NCBI GenBank assembly: GCA_963573305.1
Contig: OY754330.1
Span: 3,348,001 to 3,412,000 of the forward strand
Length of the DNA stretch: 64,000 bases
Source of the DNA: Pyrrhosoma nymphula
Taxonomy: Eukaryota; Arthropoda; Insecta; Odonata; Coenagrionidae
Direction of reading: 5' to 3'
Position 1 is the stretch's first letter. Each line of letters starts with the position of its first letter. The translations under genes and the position numbers were made by a program. A model generated the notes under the pieces. That model was not told where the DNA came from, made no database searches, and saw nothing but the letters and a program-made list of their open reading frames with translations. Of this stretch, positions 1-12,400 are shown piece after piece.

Positions 1-91
1 TCGCCTTTTTCCAGATCCGGACCACTGTCCGACGGTGCCTACTTATGAAACGCAGTTGGTTTTTATTATGGAACAGTAATGGTCGAAAAAA

Positions 92-322
92 ATGAATATT
101 CTACAAATGTATGCCAAAGATTTGCTTACAATTGCATTGGAGAACAAAGGAACGTTTACACAAGATAAGATAATCAAAGCCTTAAATATGGGGAAACAGA
201 AAAAAACATTTTATCGTATTTTATATTTGCTACCTTTAGATTTAAAAATATCTATTGTTTACAAAGAGAAATTTTCCATAATTTCTCACTTATTTAGTAT
301 GTTGTTCGAATTTATTCATTGA
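92..322 (+). CDS. hypothetical 76-aa ORF in left arm of palindrome
   Basis: A 76-codon ATG-initiated ORF lying entirely in the left arm. The product is Lys/Ile/Leu-rich and starts MNILQMYAKDLLTIALENKG. I recognise no domain; there is no signal peptide or clear membrane segment. The same ORF occurs on the other strand at 550-780 and differs by one residue. Near-identity between arms only shows that the duplication is recent; it does not show selection on the protein. It may be a piece of a longer transposon ORF cut by the inversion, or spurious. Confidence 0.25.
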   Translation: MNILQMYAKDLLTIALENKGTFTQDKIIKALNMGKQKKTFYRILYLLPLDLKISIVYKEKFSIISHLFSMLFEFIH

Positions 323-549
323 ATAACAATGACTCTAAATTGAGAAAACCAGCAGAACTATTTTGCATATGAACTTTTACTAATGAACATGCACGATACT
401 TAATTAGTCAACATCAAATATTCAATTTACCAATTCTCACTATACATATATGATCTCTTGGGCATACCTACGACTTACATAAGTTTTACCTGAATGTAAT
501 AGAGTATAAAATAGTTCTGCTGGTTTTCTCAATTTAGAGTCATTGTTAT

Positions 550-780
550 TCAATGAATAAATTCGAACAACATACTAAATAAGTGAGAAATTATGGAAAA
601 TTTCTCTTTGTAAACAATAGATATTTTTAAATCTAAAGGTAGCAAATATAAAATACGATAAAATGTTTTTTTCTGTTTCCCCATATTTAAGGCTTTGATT
701 ATCTTATCTTGTGTAAACGTTCCTTTGTTCTCCAATGAAATTGTAAGCAAATCTTTGGCATACATTTGTAGAATATTCAT
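550..780 (-). CDS. hypothetical 76-aa ORF in right arm of palindrome
   Basis: Mirror copy of the ORF at 92-322, on the minus strand, identical except for Ser in place of Ala at residue 15. No function can be assigned. It is listed because the pair is the only coding potential in the palindrome. Confidence 0.25.
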   Translation of the reverse strand: MNILQMYAKDLLTISLENKGTFTQDKIIKALNMGKQKKTFYRILYLLPLDLKISIVYKEKFSIISHLFSMLFEFIH

Positions 781-871
781 TTTTTTCGACCATTACTGTT
801 CCATAATAAAAACCAACTGCGTTTCATAAGTAGGCACCGTCGGACAGTGGTCCGGATCTGGAAAAAGGCGA

Positions 872-3255
872 ACCAAAGTCATTTTTTGTGACTTTCTTGA
901 AACTCGCTTTGAACATGCTACTGTAGTTCTACTGTAGTAGCAAACTTTAACGGCATAAATTATGAAAATTAGTGGCTCAACTAGTATGAGAGCGATTACG
1001 CTTGTTAGCCAGCATATTGGCTCTATAACGCACGATACTGGAAAGCTTTTGTGCTCTAACTTGCGCTGGATCGATTATCGTGTGAAACGAGACGGATTTT
1101 GACGACTTTCATGAAAATCGGGCCCGCATTGAATGTGTTAAGGCTCAAATCCACGTTAATGCGGTTGGAGCGAATGTTGTCCATGTACAGTTTTGCGTGA
1201 AACTTAGCATGCGTGTTCTTATTGGTAATATTTATAGATAAAAGTGAAAAAATTACCTCGTACCAATTTGATTTTTTGTCAATTCAATGCTATCTTAACA
1301 CGTAGTCATACAGCACATAAGAAACATTTCGTGATAATTCGATTACCTAAATATGAACGAATTTTCTTCTTAACAGGAAATAATACATTCCATGTCATTA
1401 TAATGGTTGTAAACAAATATCAAGATGTCACGCTGAGTCGTAGGTATATTCGAAAAAACATATTGAAGCGCTATCGGGAGAAGGGAGTAGATTTTCTCGC
1501 CGATAACACTCGTAAAAACACTAACTCTTTCCAAGCTCGGGTGAGACAAATGAGGAAAACGAACGTAACACAAGTATTATCAATCAATAACTTAACTATC
1601 AATATATTTCACAAATCACAAATAGAACCAACCCAATTACAAACAATTTACCCATAGGTCGAGTGCCAGGCGACCGTAATGAGAGGTTCCAGTCGGAAAA
1701 TAATTAAAGTATACAAGTACGAGAGGTTGAGCTTCTCTCTTAAGTACAAAATGACTAAGTCAGCAGGCTCACACAACGGTGTTACCCGGTCTCCGTCTCG
1801 CAAGCAATGGAGGGCGAGCTCAGCCATGAGTCAGCTGAGGAGGGGGTCTGTGGACAAGGACGAAGGTGGATTGGGTAAGGTCAGGAGGTTGGCGATTGGT
1901 AGCCTTGGAGGGGAGGAAATAATGGGATGGGTTATAGATAGGGTGGCAGTTTTTAATTGGGTGATAGATAGGGTGGCAGTTTTTAATTGGAGCGCCAGGA
2001 ACTGTTTTCTGGCTTCGGCCGCAAAATACAGGATCACAGCCTTTGTGCCTTGGTCAGGATGACCGCATTTTTGGTATCCTTCCTCACTTAACGGGCTATA
2101 TAAACGATGTAGGACCTGGTGAGGGAATGGTGCGGCGAATGGTGTGGCGGAAGGTGTGGCAGAAGTCGCTGGCAGTAGTCGCTGCATTTTGTAGTCGTAG
2201 GCATTTTGGCCGTCGTTGGCGCACATGTCGTTGCCCGAACGACATGCGCGCTAACAATAAGTCCTTCGGCTAAGTCCGGAGGGTAAACAGTCCGCAGAGG
2301 GGAAACTGTCCAAAGAGGGGAATTGGCCAAAAAGGGGGGGGGAATGCCACAATATTAATAAAAACTTTATCCCCAATCACTCAATTCAAAAAGTCCCTGA
2401 AGACTTTTCTATCATCGATTAATAATTCGATTATCTCGCCGAAAATTCACATCAATAACGCTTTAATTAAGGCGAAAATGTAAAATAAAATTCTTGTATA
2501 ATTTCCATTACTGCATGTAAGCTGTATTTCACCGCAAAAATGGAAGTATTTCAATGAATTGTGCTTAATTCCACGATTACCGCTCCAGCCACCGAGACGT
2601 TTGTACTAGTCGCACTATTTTCCGCAAATTTAGGAAATAATATCAAAATTTCACCGACGTTGGGCTGTTTTCCTCGCTGAAAAAACTATACAGTTTAATT
2701 TTTGATGCGGATTTGAGGTAATCAACTCAAAATTCACCACAATTTCCTCTCCCCTTGTGGAGAACGAGGCATGCAAGCCCATGTAAATGCGCCTGACCTC
2801 ATAGGTTGGTGCATGAATTCACTTCAAAAACAGAGATTATTCATTTGTTATTAACTTCTTTTATATGCGTAATTGACTAAGCTTGCGAGTGTTCCTTGCT
2901 TTAAAAACATTCTGATTCCGCGGATAAGAGTAAGTTGTAATTGGCGCCATTTGCCCAAGTATTGTACAGTTGGCGTGTTTGGGAAGAAGAAGGTAACCCT
3001 TAAGTTGGATAATGTGATTCAGATGACGTTCGAAAATTAAACTTCAAAAATATTTATTGGTGAATGTTTATGGTGGAAGCCGATTTCGTGGTTCAGTGTT
3101 ATTTTCATAATTGTATTACTAAATCTTGATGTATGTACCTGAAGTTAGTGTGATATGTTCGGGTGTATATTGTGTTTGAAATGGCAAAAATGGGTACTTG
3201 TGGAACTTAATCATTGACTTGTGTGAATCTCTGCGAATGTGACAATTATTTAACC
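872..3255. other. region upstream of INTS13, no recognised gene
   Basis: No recognisable gene. Around 1128-1143 the sequence CATTGAATGTGTTAA matches the right end of the TTAA MITE at 32227-32373, so a remnant of that family is likely here; a left end was not found. An ORF at 1244-1657 (137 codons, +) has no recognisable domain and is probably spurious. A 30-bp tandem repeat lies at 1931-1990, and a purine-rich stretch with a run of Gs lies near 2280-2345. The INTS13 promoter and 5' UTR should be in the last few hundred bases, but I see no convincing TATA box or initiator and cannot place the transcription start. Confidence 0.6.
1931..1990. repeat. tandem duplication, 2 x 30 bp
   Basis: Two adjacent 30-bp units, 1931-1960 and 1961-1990, are identical except for one base (GTTATAG versus GTGATAG). 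This is a small recent tandem duplication with no evident function. Confidence 0.9.
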
Positions 3256-3486
3256 ATGAATTTCGACAAACTTTGCCCCTCGAATCATAAAACAATATTC
3301 GTGTTGGATCATTCGCCGTATTTTGGCATTTCGTGTGAATGTCAAATAGAATTTGATTTCACCAAAGCTCGAGGGCCGGGCTTCATTCCACTAGCCCCGA
3401 TTTCCAAATCTTTGTGGACATGCTGTGTTGAAGCTGCTGTGGAGTACTGTCGTATAGTTTGGGACATTTTCCCCCATGGTAAACTA
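3256..3486 (+). CDS. INTS13: INTS13 exon 1 (residues 1-77)
   Basis: First coding exon, ending at the donor GTAAGT (3487) in phase 0. It encodes the start of the N-terminal VWA-like domain, including FVLDHSPYF in the position of a metal-site loop and the conserved APISKSLWTC and YCRIVWDIFP. The frame stays open upstream to 3214 but without an ATG, so 3256 is the only supported start. Any non-coding first exon is not identifiable. Confidence 0.95.
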
Positions 3487-6400
3487 GTAAGTACTTACCT
3501 TTGGAGTAATTTCTTTTTCATTTGCTGTGTCCAATTCTATCAATAAACATTATAAATCATCGGTAACTTTTCCAGGTTCGCTTTGTTGTGAATGACTCAG
3601 CTGTCCAAATACTGAATTCATGGAGTGCTCAGCAACAAAATTTGCCTTACGTATGTAATATAATGTTTTTTCCTTTCTCCCTCCTGTTATGTCATGGATA
3701 ACTGACTGATGTTTGTATTTGTCTTAGCTCCTAAATGCATTATCCAACATTGGCGTGCCTAATACGAGACTCTCTAGTAGAGACTGCTCTATATTCTATG
3801 GCTTAAAAAGCGCAATCGAAGCATTGTGTGAATGCTCAGATATTCAACATGAAAGGAGAACATCGCTCACGGAGAACGCAAGCAAGGTATTTTAGGAAAC
3901 TATTGAATTTTTTTCCGATTTTCATAGGAATTGATATAAAGATCATGAATGATTCACCTTCAGGTTTTGAATCGGTGTAGAGTTATTTGTATAACCTCAA
4001 CGATCGACAATGCCAGCATCAAGAGCTTTGAGGAATACTTTCAAAATATTCTCATTCAGCAAAATAAAATCGCTGCAGGATCAGACCAGTGAGTATATAT
4101 CAGCGGTGTTAAGTGTTTCGAAAATAAATGTGTTGTTTTTAGGCAATAGGTTTTGGGCTTTTCCTCATTGGGATGACAAGTCTTATGCATAATTTCTCTA
4201 CCAATTTTAAGTGGCTTTCGAAAGATCTTGGTTTGCCGTAATGCCCCATAATCCTTGTAAACCACTTTTGGCCTCTCTTGGGGCAGAAATATTACTTAAG
4301 TCCTTGTGTGCAGTATTTGTAACTCATGTTTCACATATTTATTTGAACATTTCCTTTGTTATTTTCAGCCTGATAGCAGTTCACCACTGCCACTTAGTGA
4401 TCTTAAATGTGTATCCTAACAATGTTGAAACTGAAGTGACCGGCCACCCACCAAAAGATGTATGTAACTATTATTTCTTCAATATGTATGCATGGAGTAT
4501 GAAATTTGTAGTCTGATAATATCTTAACTTTGTTCATATTACCATATAAAAAATATTTTGGACAACCTCCACACTTAATGTTTGCAAATGTTAGGTGAAG
4601 TTGAACCATTGTTTTATTCGTTGTTTTTCAGTTAGTTACCTGCCATAGGCATTGGAGAAGTATGAATTTAAAATTATATTGCATTTTAAATCTAATTAGC
4701 TAATCCATTGATGAGTTAACTATGTCGGTGGTGAAAAATCCTTGTAGGGAATTAAACAAGGAAATTAATGGCTGACTTTGTTTTCTGTGTATTTTTCATC
4801 CTACCTTATTATTTGCTTGCTTAACCTCTCAAGCCGTTTCGACGTACACGTGTACGGACCCTATTTTCTGACCCAGCAGCGTTTCGACGTACAGCGTACG
4901 TCCGCTTTCCTTATACATAAATTTAAAGACCCCCCTTGAGGAGTTAAATACTCAAATGTTATATATCAACGCTTGAGGGGTTAATGGAGTCAGTGGGGCT
5001 GGAAACAGTCTCCTCTCTCCAGGGTGGAAATAAGTCACTCAGAATGTGGCTGATCGGTAGTCACCATCTACAAAGGTCCATGTCTCATTTATTTTGTTGC
5101 ATCAACCAATAGACATTGTGCTGTTTTTGGTTGTGTGATATAATAAATAAATAATGTGACTTTTTCTGTTAGACTTATTTCCCTGTTGTTCTAACTCTTA
5201 GGCTCAGTTCTATCATCTTTCTTAAATATTTTCTTGGCATGAAAACCAAAGTTAATATTCAGGTATTGTTCTCGGGCTCTGCACCAGGTAATTGGCTTCA
5301 TATTGGCCAATATGAAGTCAATTAACTGGTGCAGAGCACGAGAACAATACCTGAGTATTATTCACTGGGAAAAACTTAAATCATATATCAAAGTTAATAT
5401 GTTCTCCCAAAAATAATGCTCAAGTCTGATGTAATGTACAAAATCCAAACTCTCAGTTCACATCAAGTTATCAAGAAGGTATGTTTTTGGTTAATGTTAA
5501 CCACAAATTATAAAACCGGACCGAACCGAGTGATAAAACCTTCCATTACTGCATATTGCAAATTTTTGTCCTTATTAGTGAAACTGTAGGATATGAAATT
5601 TTACTTTGAGCTAATAATTGTACTCATTTCAGCTAATTACCTCTTTGAGTATTTTTTCTTCTTCTGTGAATGAAATCAATATCAGGAAAATACGAGGGCA
5701 GACTTAAAAGTAAGGTCTCCAATTTTTTTTGTCATAGAAAATGACATTTATTTACATTATTGGATACATCGTTGGAAAGGTCATGGCTTCAGCTATTTTT
5801 CGATGTAGTCACCCTGGCGCTCGATGATTTTCCTCATCCGCATGATGAACTGTTGAATACCGTCGTCATACCAGCTTCCGTCCACGTTGCGAAGGCGTTG
5901 ACCTCATCTTGCACCTCGTCGTGTGTCGCAATCTTCATCCCTCCTAGGTGTTTCTTCAGGGTGAGGATTATTGCAGGTGGATTTCATGCCCCGGGGAACC
6001 ACTATCAATAAGGAAAGATACTGCCACACATTACAAAAGCTTCGGCGCGCCATCAAGAACAAACGTTCAGGAATGCTGACGAAGGGGGTTTCATTTCATC
6101 ACGACAACGCACGACCGCATACGGCTAGTCAGACGCAGGAACTGATCTCGAAGTTTGGGTGGAAAGTGATCGGGCATCCTCCGTACAGCCTCGATGTCGC
6201 ACCAAGTGATTTCCACATGTTCCTCACCCTGAAGAAACACCTAGGAGGGATGAAGATCGCGACGGACGACAAGGTGCAAGAGGAGGTCTACGCCTTCGCA
6301 ACGCGGACGGAAGCTGGTATGACGACGGTATTCAAAAGTTCATCATGCATATGAGGAAAATCATCGAGCGCCAGTGTGACTACATCGAAAAATAGCTGAA

Positions 6401-9400
6401 GCCATGACCTTTCCAACGATATATCCAACAATGTAAATAAATGTCATTTTCTATGACAAAAAAATTGGAGACCTTACTTTTAAGTCTACCCTCGTAGAAT
6501 ACTGTTTCAGCCTAAACAACCACCGTCTTGATTCCTATCGATATTTTCTTTGCCGAAAGATGTCAGCAATTCTAACAACGGAAGTGCATTCGGTGAAGGC
6601 TGGTGGTCAGGTGGCATCCAAGCTGTCGCACTTGATCTTGTCACATTACGACCTTGCCTCGACCACCGTCACTGGAATCCCAATGAAAGAGGAGCAGAAT
6701 GCAAGCTCGTCTGCCAACTATGATGTGGAGATATTTCACCCTTCAGCTGCTCACAACTCCATCATTAAAGGTAGTCATTGCATTGGTACTGCTTTTCTGA
6801 TGCCCTACTTTGCTATCCCTGTGTCCCGTCACCCTGCTGAGTCTCAATTGCTTGAGCAAAACTTGGTGGCACTAGCCATTGTAGATTTTAAGGTCAGGGA
6901 GGGCAAATAAAGCGTACATGAGTGATCATAAGTACCGAATGACTCCTCCGAAGACCTCTGGAAGAACTCTTGACCCCTTTGTCTCATCTTTCTTGCATAC
7001 GTTCTTCTTCTCAAGCAACTGCCACCAAGTTTTGTAAACCCCTATACTACATGATTATGATAATTGTGAGAAGGTAGTCACCATGGTGAATGCAAGGAGT
7101 TCCGAGGTGAGCCAACTATAGTAAAGTACACAGTGATCTCACTGGATTGGTGGGGTATATGTATAGGGTTCCCATTTGTTCCGTTTTTCCTGTGACAGTG
7201 TCGTTTTTTGATAGAATGTTCCAGTGTCCTGACTTTATTTCAAAATGTCCTGTTTTTTTTTCTTTTGTAATTGCATATCATTCCTGAAAGCAGTGCATTA
7301 GGCTTTCCATTTTAAATATGCAGCACTCCTGGTGTTGAATTCATGAAACTTTGATGAGGTATATTAAGAAGTTGGTAATCATTATAACGATGTTCTTTTT
7401 TTCTCCATGTTTCTGTTGGCAGTGTTACAGACACACGGTTCCCGGTTGCGTGTGACGTGATGTCGGTTCAGTGCCAGAATTGTTAGATTGTAAATTGGTT
7501 GCTACTCACGTCAGTGTTGCACATAGTTTGTATCATGCTGAAACGTAGGTGCTTATTTTAACGATAGACGCAGAAGAGAATATCCCTTCATCAAATGAAT
7601 CAGTAAGAGCTATAACAGGGTGTCCGGCGACCTGGAAAACCTTGAAAACCGGGAAAACTCGGGGAAATATTTTGTTCTGGAAAACTCAGGGAATACTCAG
7701 GGAATTTTTGTATTTTTCCGAAAAACCCTGGAAAATGCATGGCAGCCGATTTCCATCAAGGCAGAGAGAGAGGTTTAACCTGCGCCTTTGCTTGCATTAT
7801 ACCACAGAGTACCACAGTAACCTTACTCTATGATTATACTCGGCTCAGCGTAGCCTTGCGCTCCCTGTTCATTTAATACTCTTTTCATAGCTGTGCGCCC
7901 GCTCGCAGCTTGTGCTTCGTCATCCCTCACCACTCTCCTTATGCGCAGTCTAGGGGGCCGATTGCATAACAAGGCATATTTCACACGGAATAATTCCCAT
8001 GTAAAATGGCCGCTACGAATGGAATCGGAATTGATGCCGAAATCTGTCACCGGAAACAGAATTTCACGCGGAAATCAAGATTCTGTTCGAAGAGCCGTAC
8101 AAATGGAATTCTTGGTGTGGCCAAATTTACTAGAAATCTAAACGTCTGAGCATGCGCAGTGGCATTTCCTGCATTATACGAAAACCATTCGGCCTGCAAC
8201 CTAAATGGATAATTGGGTATTGTTATATATGTAATTGATAATCCTTTCCAAATAATCTCCACCCTCCTCGTTTTAATGTTTGCAGAATAGTTTTTGAAGG
8301 AGCGGAAATACATTTTGCGGTCACTGCGTATGGAAATCACGGCCCTCGGGTTCGTAGTCGACAGGGCCACTGTACAGGGGCAATCCAACCTAATTTAAAT
8401 TCGTGTATTGTCCAAAAAATACAATTTTGTTTTACATAATTAAATGCTTTTGGGCGTTAGATCCGTACCTATCACAAAGCAATTAATTCACAGTTTCCGA
8501 AATGTTCATGTAAAGTACAGTGAAGCCTTTTGGGAGAAGAGGAAAGGTACCAAGGCCTCAAGAGAAAAAGAATAAGAAAGAGGTACATACTGCGAAAGTT
8601 TCAAGAGCTGCAAACCAAAATAACGTAATTTCTTGAAAAGCTGAGAAATTTGTTTCTGAAATTGAATCGGAAATGCAATCATTGAAAAATGTCACACCAG
8701 TTTCTTTTATTTACATGTTCTTTATCAAACTAGTCTGAATCTACTTTGTTGTGTTCAAATTGCACCTGACTCAGAATTTTGTTGTCAGTTAACCGTTTTT
8801 GTTAGTTTGTTGGTTGAAATAAAACCCGTAATACTCCACATTCCTCGTATACTCTTACGTTTTTAACTCAAAGTAGGGACAGAAATTTTTCGTTTTTTCA
8901 TGTTTGCAAAATTATGCCGATTTTATTAGAAATTCATTAAAAAAATGTTAGAAACAAAGTGCAGCAAGACCCTGGAAAATGCAAAACATTTGCCTGGAAA
9001 ACCTGGAAAACTCAGGGAAAAAAGAAATTGAGATTCACCGGACACCCTGTATAATCATTTCAAAGACTTATTTTAAGGATTTGTCTTGTGTTGACTTTCA
9101 TTCCCAAATTTCTAATGAAAAGAAACTTATTTATCAGGTTCATAATTGTGATAAATATTCTAATGTATCATGTAAACATGAACTTTAATGAGGCATATTT
9201 TGAAATTCTGTTCTTCTAATCGTTGTAAAGGCGATTGTGATTCATAGTACAGGCATGGTGAGTTAAATTCTATTTTTCTCGTTTCTAATGTGTACGGCTT
9301 TTTTACGAAATGTCCTAGTTTTTTGAAAGTGAAAAATGCAATTGTCCCATTTTTTTCAAAAATAAATTATGGGAACCCTAGCACCCTAATTATTCTTAAC

Positions 9401-12400
9401 TGACAGTTTTGATTTTTTACACTTTTAACAATAGATAGGTTGTGTTTTTCCTTCCATAATGTAGCTTAGGCACGAATTAGGTCAAGCCTGGGGAGTTTTT
9501 TTAGGGATTGTTTATAATGGATGGAAAAATAAGCATCTATAATTGAAAAAATATTTCACTTTTGTATGTTCGTTAGAATGGAAAGGAAAATTGTACATAA
9601 ATAAATAATAACAATAGTTTTTTGTCCAAAGATAAGATTTTTACATCATTATAGAGGGCATGTCAGTCGGGAATAAAGTTTCCCGACAAATAGAGCGTTG
9701 CCACTATCGGTCTGAAGGGGGGAAATCGTTTTCCTCTCTGATGGTATATTATTCTTAGGTCTCGGCCACGTCTAGGGAAATTCTATGCACAGTAAGGTGA
9801 TGGACTCATAGTCAAACTCAGTGATGGATTACTGGCCGCTTGCCTGCCCCAAGCAATATTTGTGCTGGCTTCCAAACGCCGCAGGCATATACCCTTGTAA
9901 CGTTCCATTGAACTCTCTCGTTCTCGCCGTATTTTCTGCTGCATTCTTTCTCTTTCCTCCCTTTTTCTTCTATGCTTCCCTTCTCCTCTCGCATTGGTCC
10001 TCGGATTCACCCGCTGCCCACCTCCCTCCCCATAACATACGATACTTAGCAGAACACCACGAAGAAAAAGGGTTTCCTCTTTTTTTTAATAATGAATGCA
10101 AACACATTGTATTAGTTTATGCACCTTTCAATCATGGCGTGGTAGATTTGCAATACTTACTCAAATAAATAATCTGTGAATGCACAAATACTGAATTAAT
10201 AAATATGTATGCAAAAAAAACAGTAAGCAAGAAAAATACGAAACTTTCTCTATGACTAATTGCTTTTTTGAAGTGCTGAGCTATTTATGCTTTTAGGCGG
10301 AGTACGTATCCACTTTAAATAATGTAGCTAGAGTTATCTATCATGTATTCCAGCATATTTAAAAAAGTTTTATTGAAGGTTTTTATTCAAGATGGAAGAG
10401 CTACTTTTTTTAAATACGGTACTTAGTATTCATAAATTGATACATTATATTTTAATTTCAGTATTTTAGATTAATTCATTTTAATAAACAGAGAGAATCA
10501 GTATGATTGATGATGGTGAAGAATTCAAAGGAAACAAATTTTCCACCTACTAAAAAACAAGATACTTTCCATTAACCACTTCCTGGGAAAGGTTCAACTC
10601 TTATTTTACTATTAATCAGTATCTATTTTCCCTCCCAATACAATCAATGACTCCTTTAAGTCTTAGTCTCATTGACCCTAATTAATTTTGTAAATAGTGT
10701 ATTGTGTCAACCCAAAGGTCCCCATACCTCACAGACGTGGCCTTTCACTGTCTCTGGGTTCCTTTCATTGATACATATTATGCCATTTCTTGACCATTAA
10801 GTTGCAAACATTTTGTATTGGATACAGGTCCGGTGAGTTTAGGGGCCAGGGTCACGCTGTACTGTTCAAATGCTCCTCGAAAAATCTCCTGAGTTTCACG
10901 CACTGTGGGTTGGACAGCTGTCCTGCACAAGTATTATTTCTTAGCATTCTGGTACGACTTTGTTTATGGATGGGAGCTGTGAAAATGCAAAGGATTCGGA
11001 CGTAATCCACAGACGTCATTTGAGGTGGTGTTCTCAACAGTGGTCGAGCAACAGTAAAAATTACTCGCCGAAATCATTCAGGGGGGGGGGGGGACTTACT
11101 AAATTCGTAAGGGTCCTGGTGGGGGGTTGAGGGACCTCTTAAGCTTGAGCTAAGGGAGGTCTGGAGGGGGGGGGGGGAGGCACCATAGGCGGTCTGGGAC
11201 CATTTTCCTTGCATAAGTACTTCCCAATGTTTAGGATGGGGGAATGCGATAAATTCATCGCGTCATTAAGAAGAATATTAACTCCCATCAAGTTTTTTAA
11301 AGCTTTTACCTCCAAATAGTCGAGCCTGGGTCCTTTATTCTCAAAATGGAGAATCTTTGGGCAAAAATCGCTCCTGTGTTTTTCTTCCCCTTTCACCATC
11401 GAGGATAGATGAGTAGGTTGGTAAGGGAGTTTGGGGAGTGGAGTTGGGTGGAGGGAAACCCAGTGTTGGCGTTGGCCTACTCTCCATGAAAGTTTCCCAT
11501 CTGATGGATGGAAGAGAACGTATGTACTACAGTTGAAGTTCTCTTCACATTGCACCTAAGTAGGGGTCAGGATTCCGCTGAAAAATCTCTGCCTCCTGCT
11601 GGATTTGTCCCTAGACCCTGAGAATGGAAAGCAAGAACTCAAATTGCTACACTAACCTAACCCTCTCCTCTAACAAGTTCTCTGGGTATTCAAAGCTATC
11701 AAACATTTCATGGTTTATACAAGTAACGTGATTTTAAACATCTCATTGAATCAGGAAATGCAGCTGATGCCGTGCAGATACGCACAGTTCGAGAGGGGAC
11801 GGACTATGAAACGGTGACCCTCAAGTGGTGCACGCCGAGGAGTTGCAGCGCATCTGAACTCCAAAACTGCACCGCAGTGCATCGCATCACCCCGGTGGAT
11901 GTGAACAGGTGTGTGCTTGGGCATTGTGTCTCATATCATATTCCATTTCCAAAATGCCTGATGAAAGTATTAGAGGATGCGATTCGTTAAATTTGAAAAG
12001 ACTCAAAATTGTCAGCATCAGTTTTAACAGTTACTCCTGACAGATTTTTTTTCTTTACTGATTTACTTGTGTGCATGACTTGCGTACCACATCATTTGTG
12101 CCACCACAATGAATGGAAATCAGCAGTACATAGTACTTCTGTTTTACCTCTACTACTGGAGGGAGCATTAATTTTGCTCTTGTTAGCTTCTCTCAATGCT
12201 ATGGGGAAATAAATGGAGGAGACATTACAGAGTAGCATCCCAGTGTGTCAGGGGTGGATCCAGGGAGAAATCTTGAGGGGGGGATGGTTTATAACTTTTT
12301 ACGAGGGTATAGGTGTTACATGCACACGTGTTCCCACGCCTGCGTTCTTGTGTGAATATTTATTTTTATTTTATTTATTTTTTATTTATATCAATAACCT

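Larger units (their letters stand above)
1..871. repeat. 0.87-kb foldback palindrome
   Basis: Positions 1-364 are the reverse complement of 508-871, with a 143-bp spacer (365-507) and very few mismatches. One is a codon difference, Ala versus Ser, in the ORF that each arm carries. Position 1 pairs with 871, so the left arm probably continues beyond the window. Each arm has GAAACGCAGTTGG followed by TTTTTATTATGGAA, which resembles the segment after GAAAC in the smaller foldbacks further on. No flanking target duplication can be judged because the left edge is missing. It could be a foldback element, two head-to-head copies of one repeat, or an assembly artefact. Confidence 0.85.
4460..6559 (+). 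other. INTS13 intron 5 (contains MITE, hairpin, mariner)
   Basis: 2100-bp intron in phase 0. It holds the TTAA MITE (4821-4984), a hairpin (5252-5361) and the mariner derivative (5691-6496), listed separately. Elsewhere I see only AT-rich sequence. Confidence 0.85.
6771..11754 (+). other. INTS13 intron 6
   Basis: 4984-bp intron. The first half holds two nested TIR elements (7164-9380 and 7615-9050). From 9381 to 11754 I recognise no gene: there is a CT-rich stretch around 9915-10035, AT-rich sequence around 10140-10500, and two long G runs (13 G at 11081-11093 and 12 G at 11166-11177). ORFs at 9821-10168 and 11139-11555 have low-complexity products and look spurious. Confidence 0.75.

Noticed and set aside
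1244..1657. 137-codon ORF on the + strand
   Set aside because: No domain, no homologue that I recognise, composition typical of AT-rich chance ORFs.
1831..2330. Overlapping ORFs on both strands upstream of INTS13
   Set aside because: Low-complexity products with Ala/Thr/Pro runs from repetitive sequence; no codon or domain support.
5760..6011. 83-codon + strand ORF in the left arm of the mariner
   Set aside because: It is the antisense of the transposase 3' end contained in the inverted arm.
9821..10168. 115-codon ORF
   Set aside because: The product reflects a CT-rich tract (Phe/Leu/Ser/Pro) with no recognisable domain.
10790..11005. 71-codon ORF containing GYRSGEFRGQGHAVLF
   Set aside because: It looked faintly like transposon-derived sequence, but I could not tie it to a family or find element ends.
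12248..12290. Possible hAT end (CAGGGGTGGATCCAGG)
   Set aside because: No inverted partner or target duplication found nearby.
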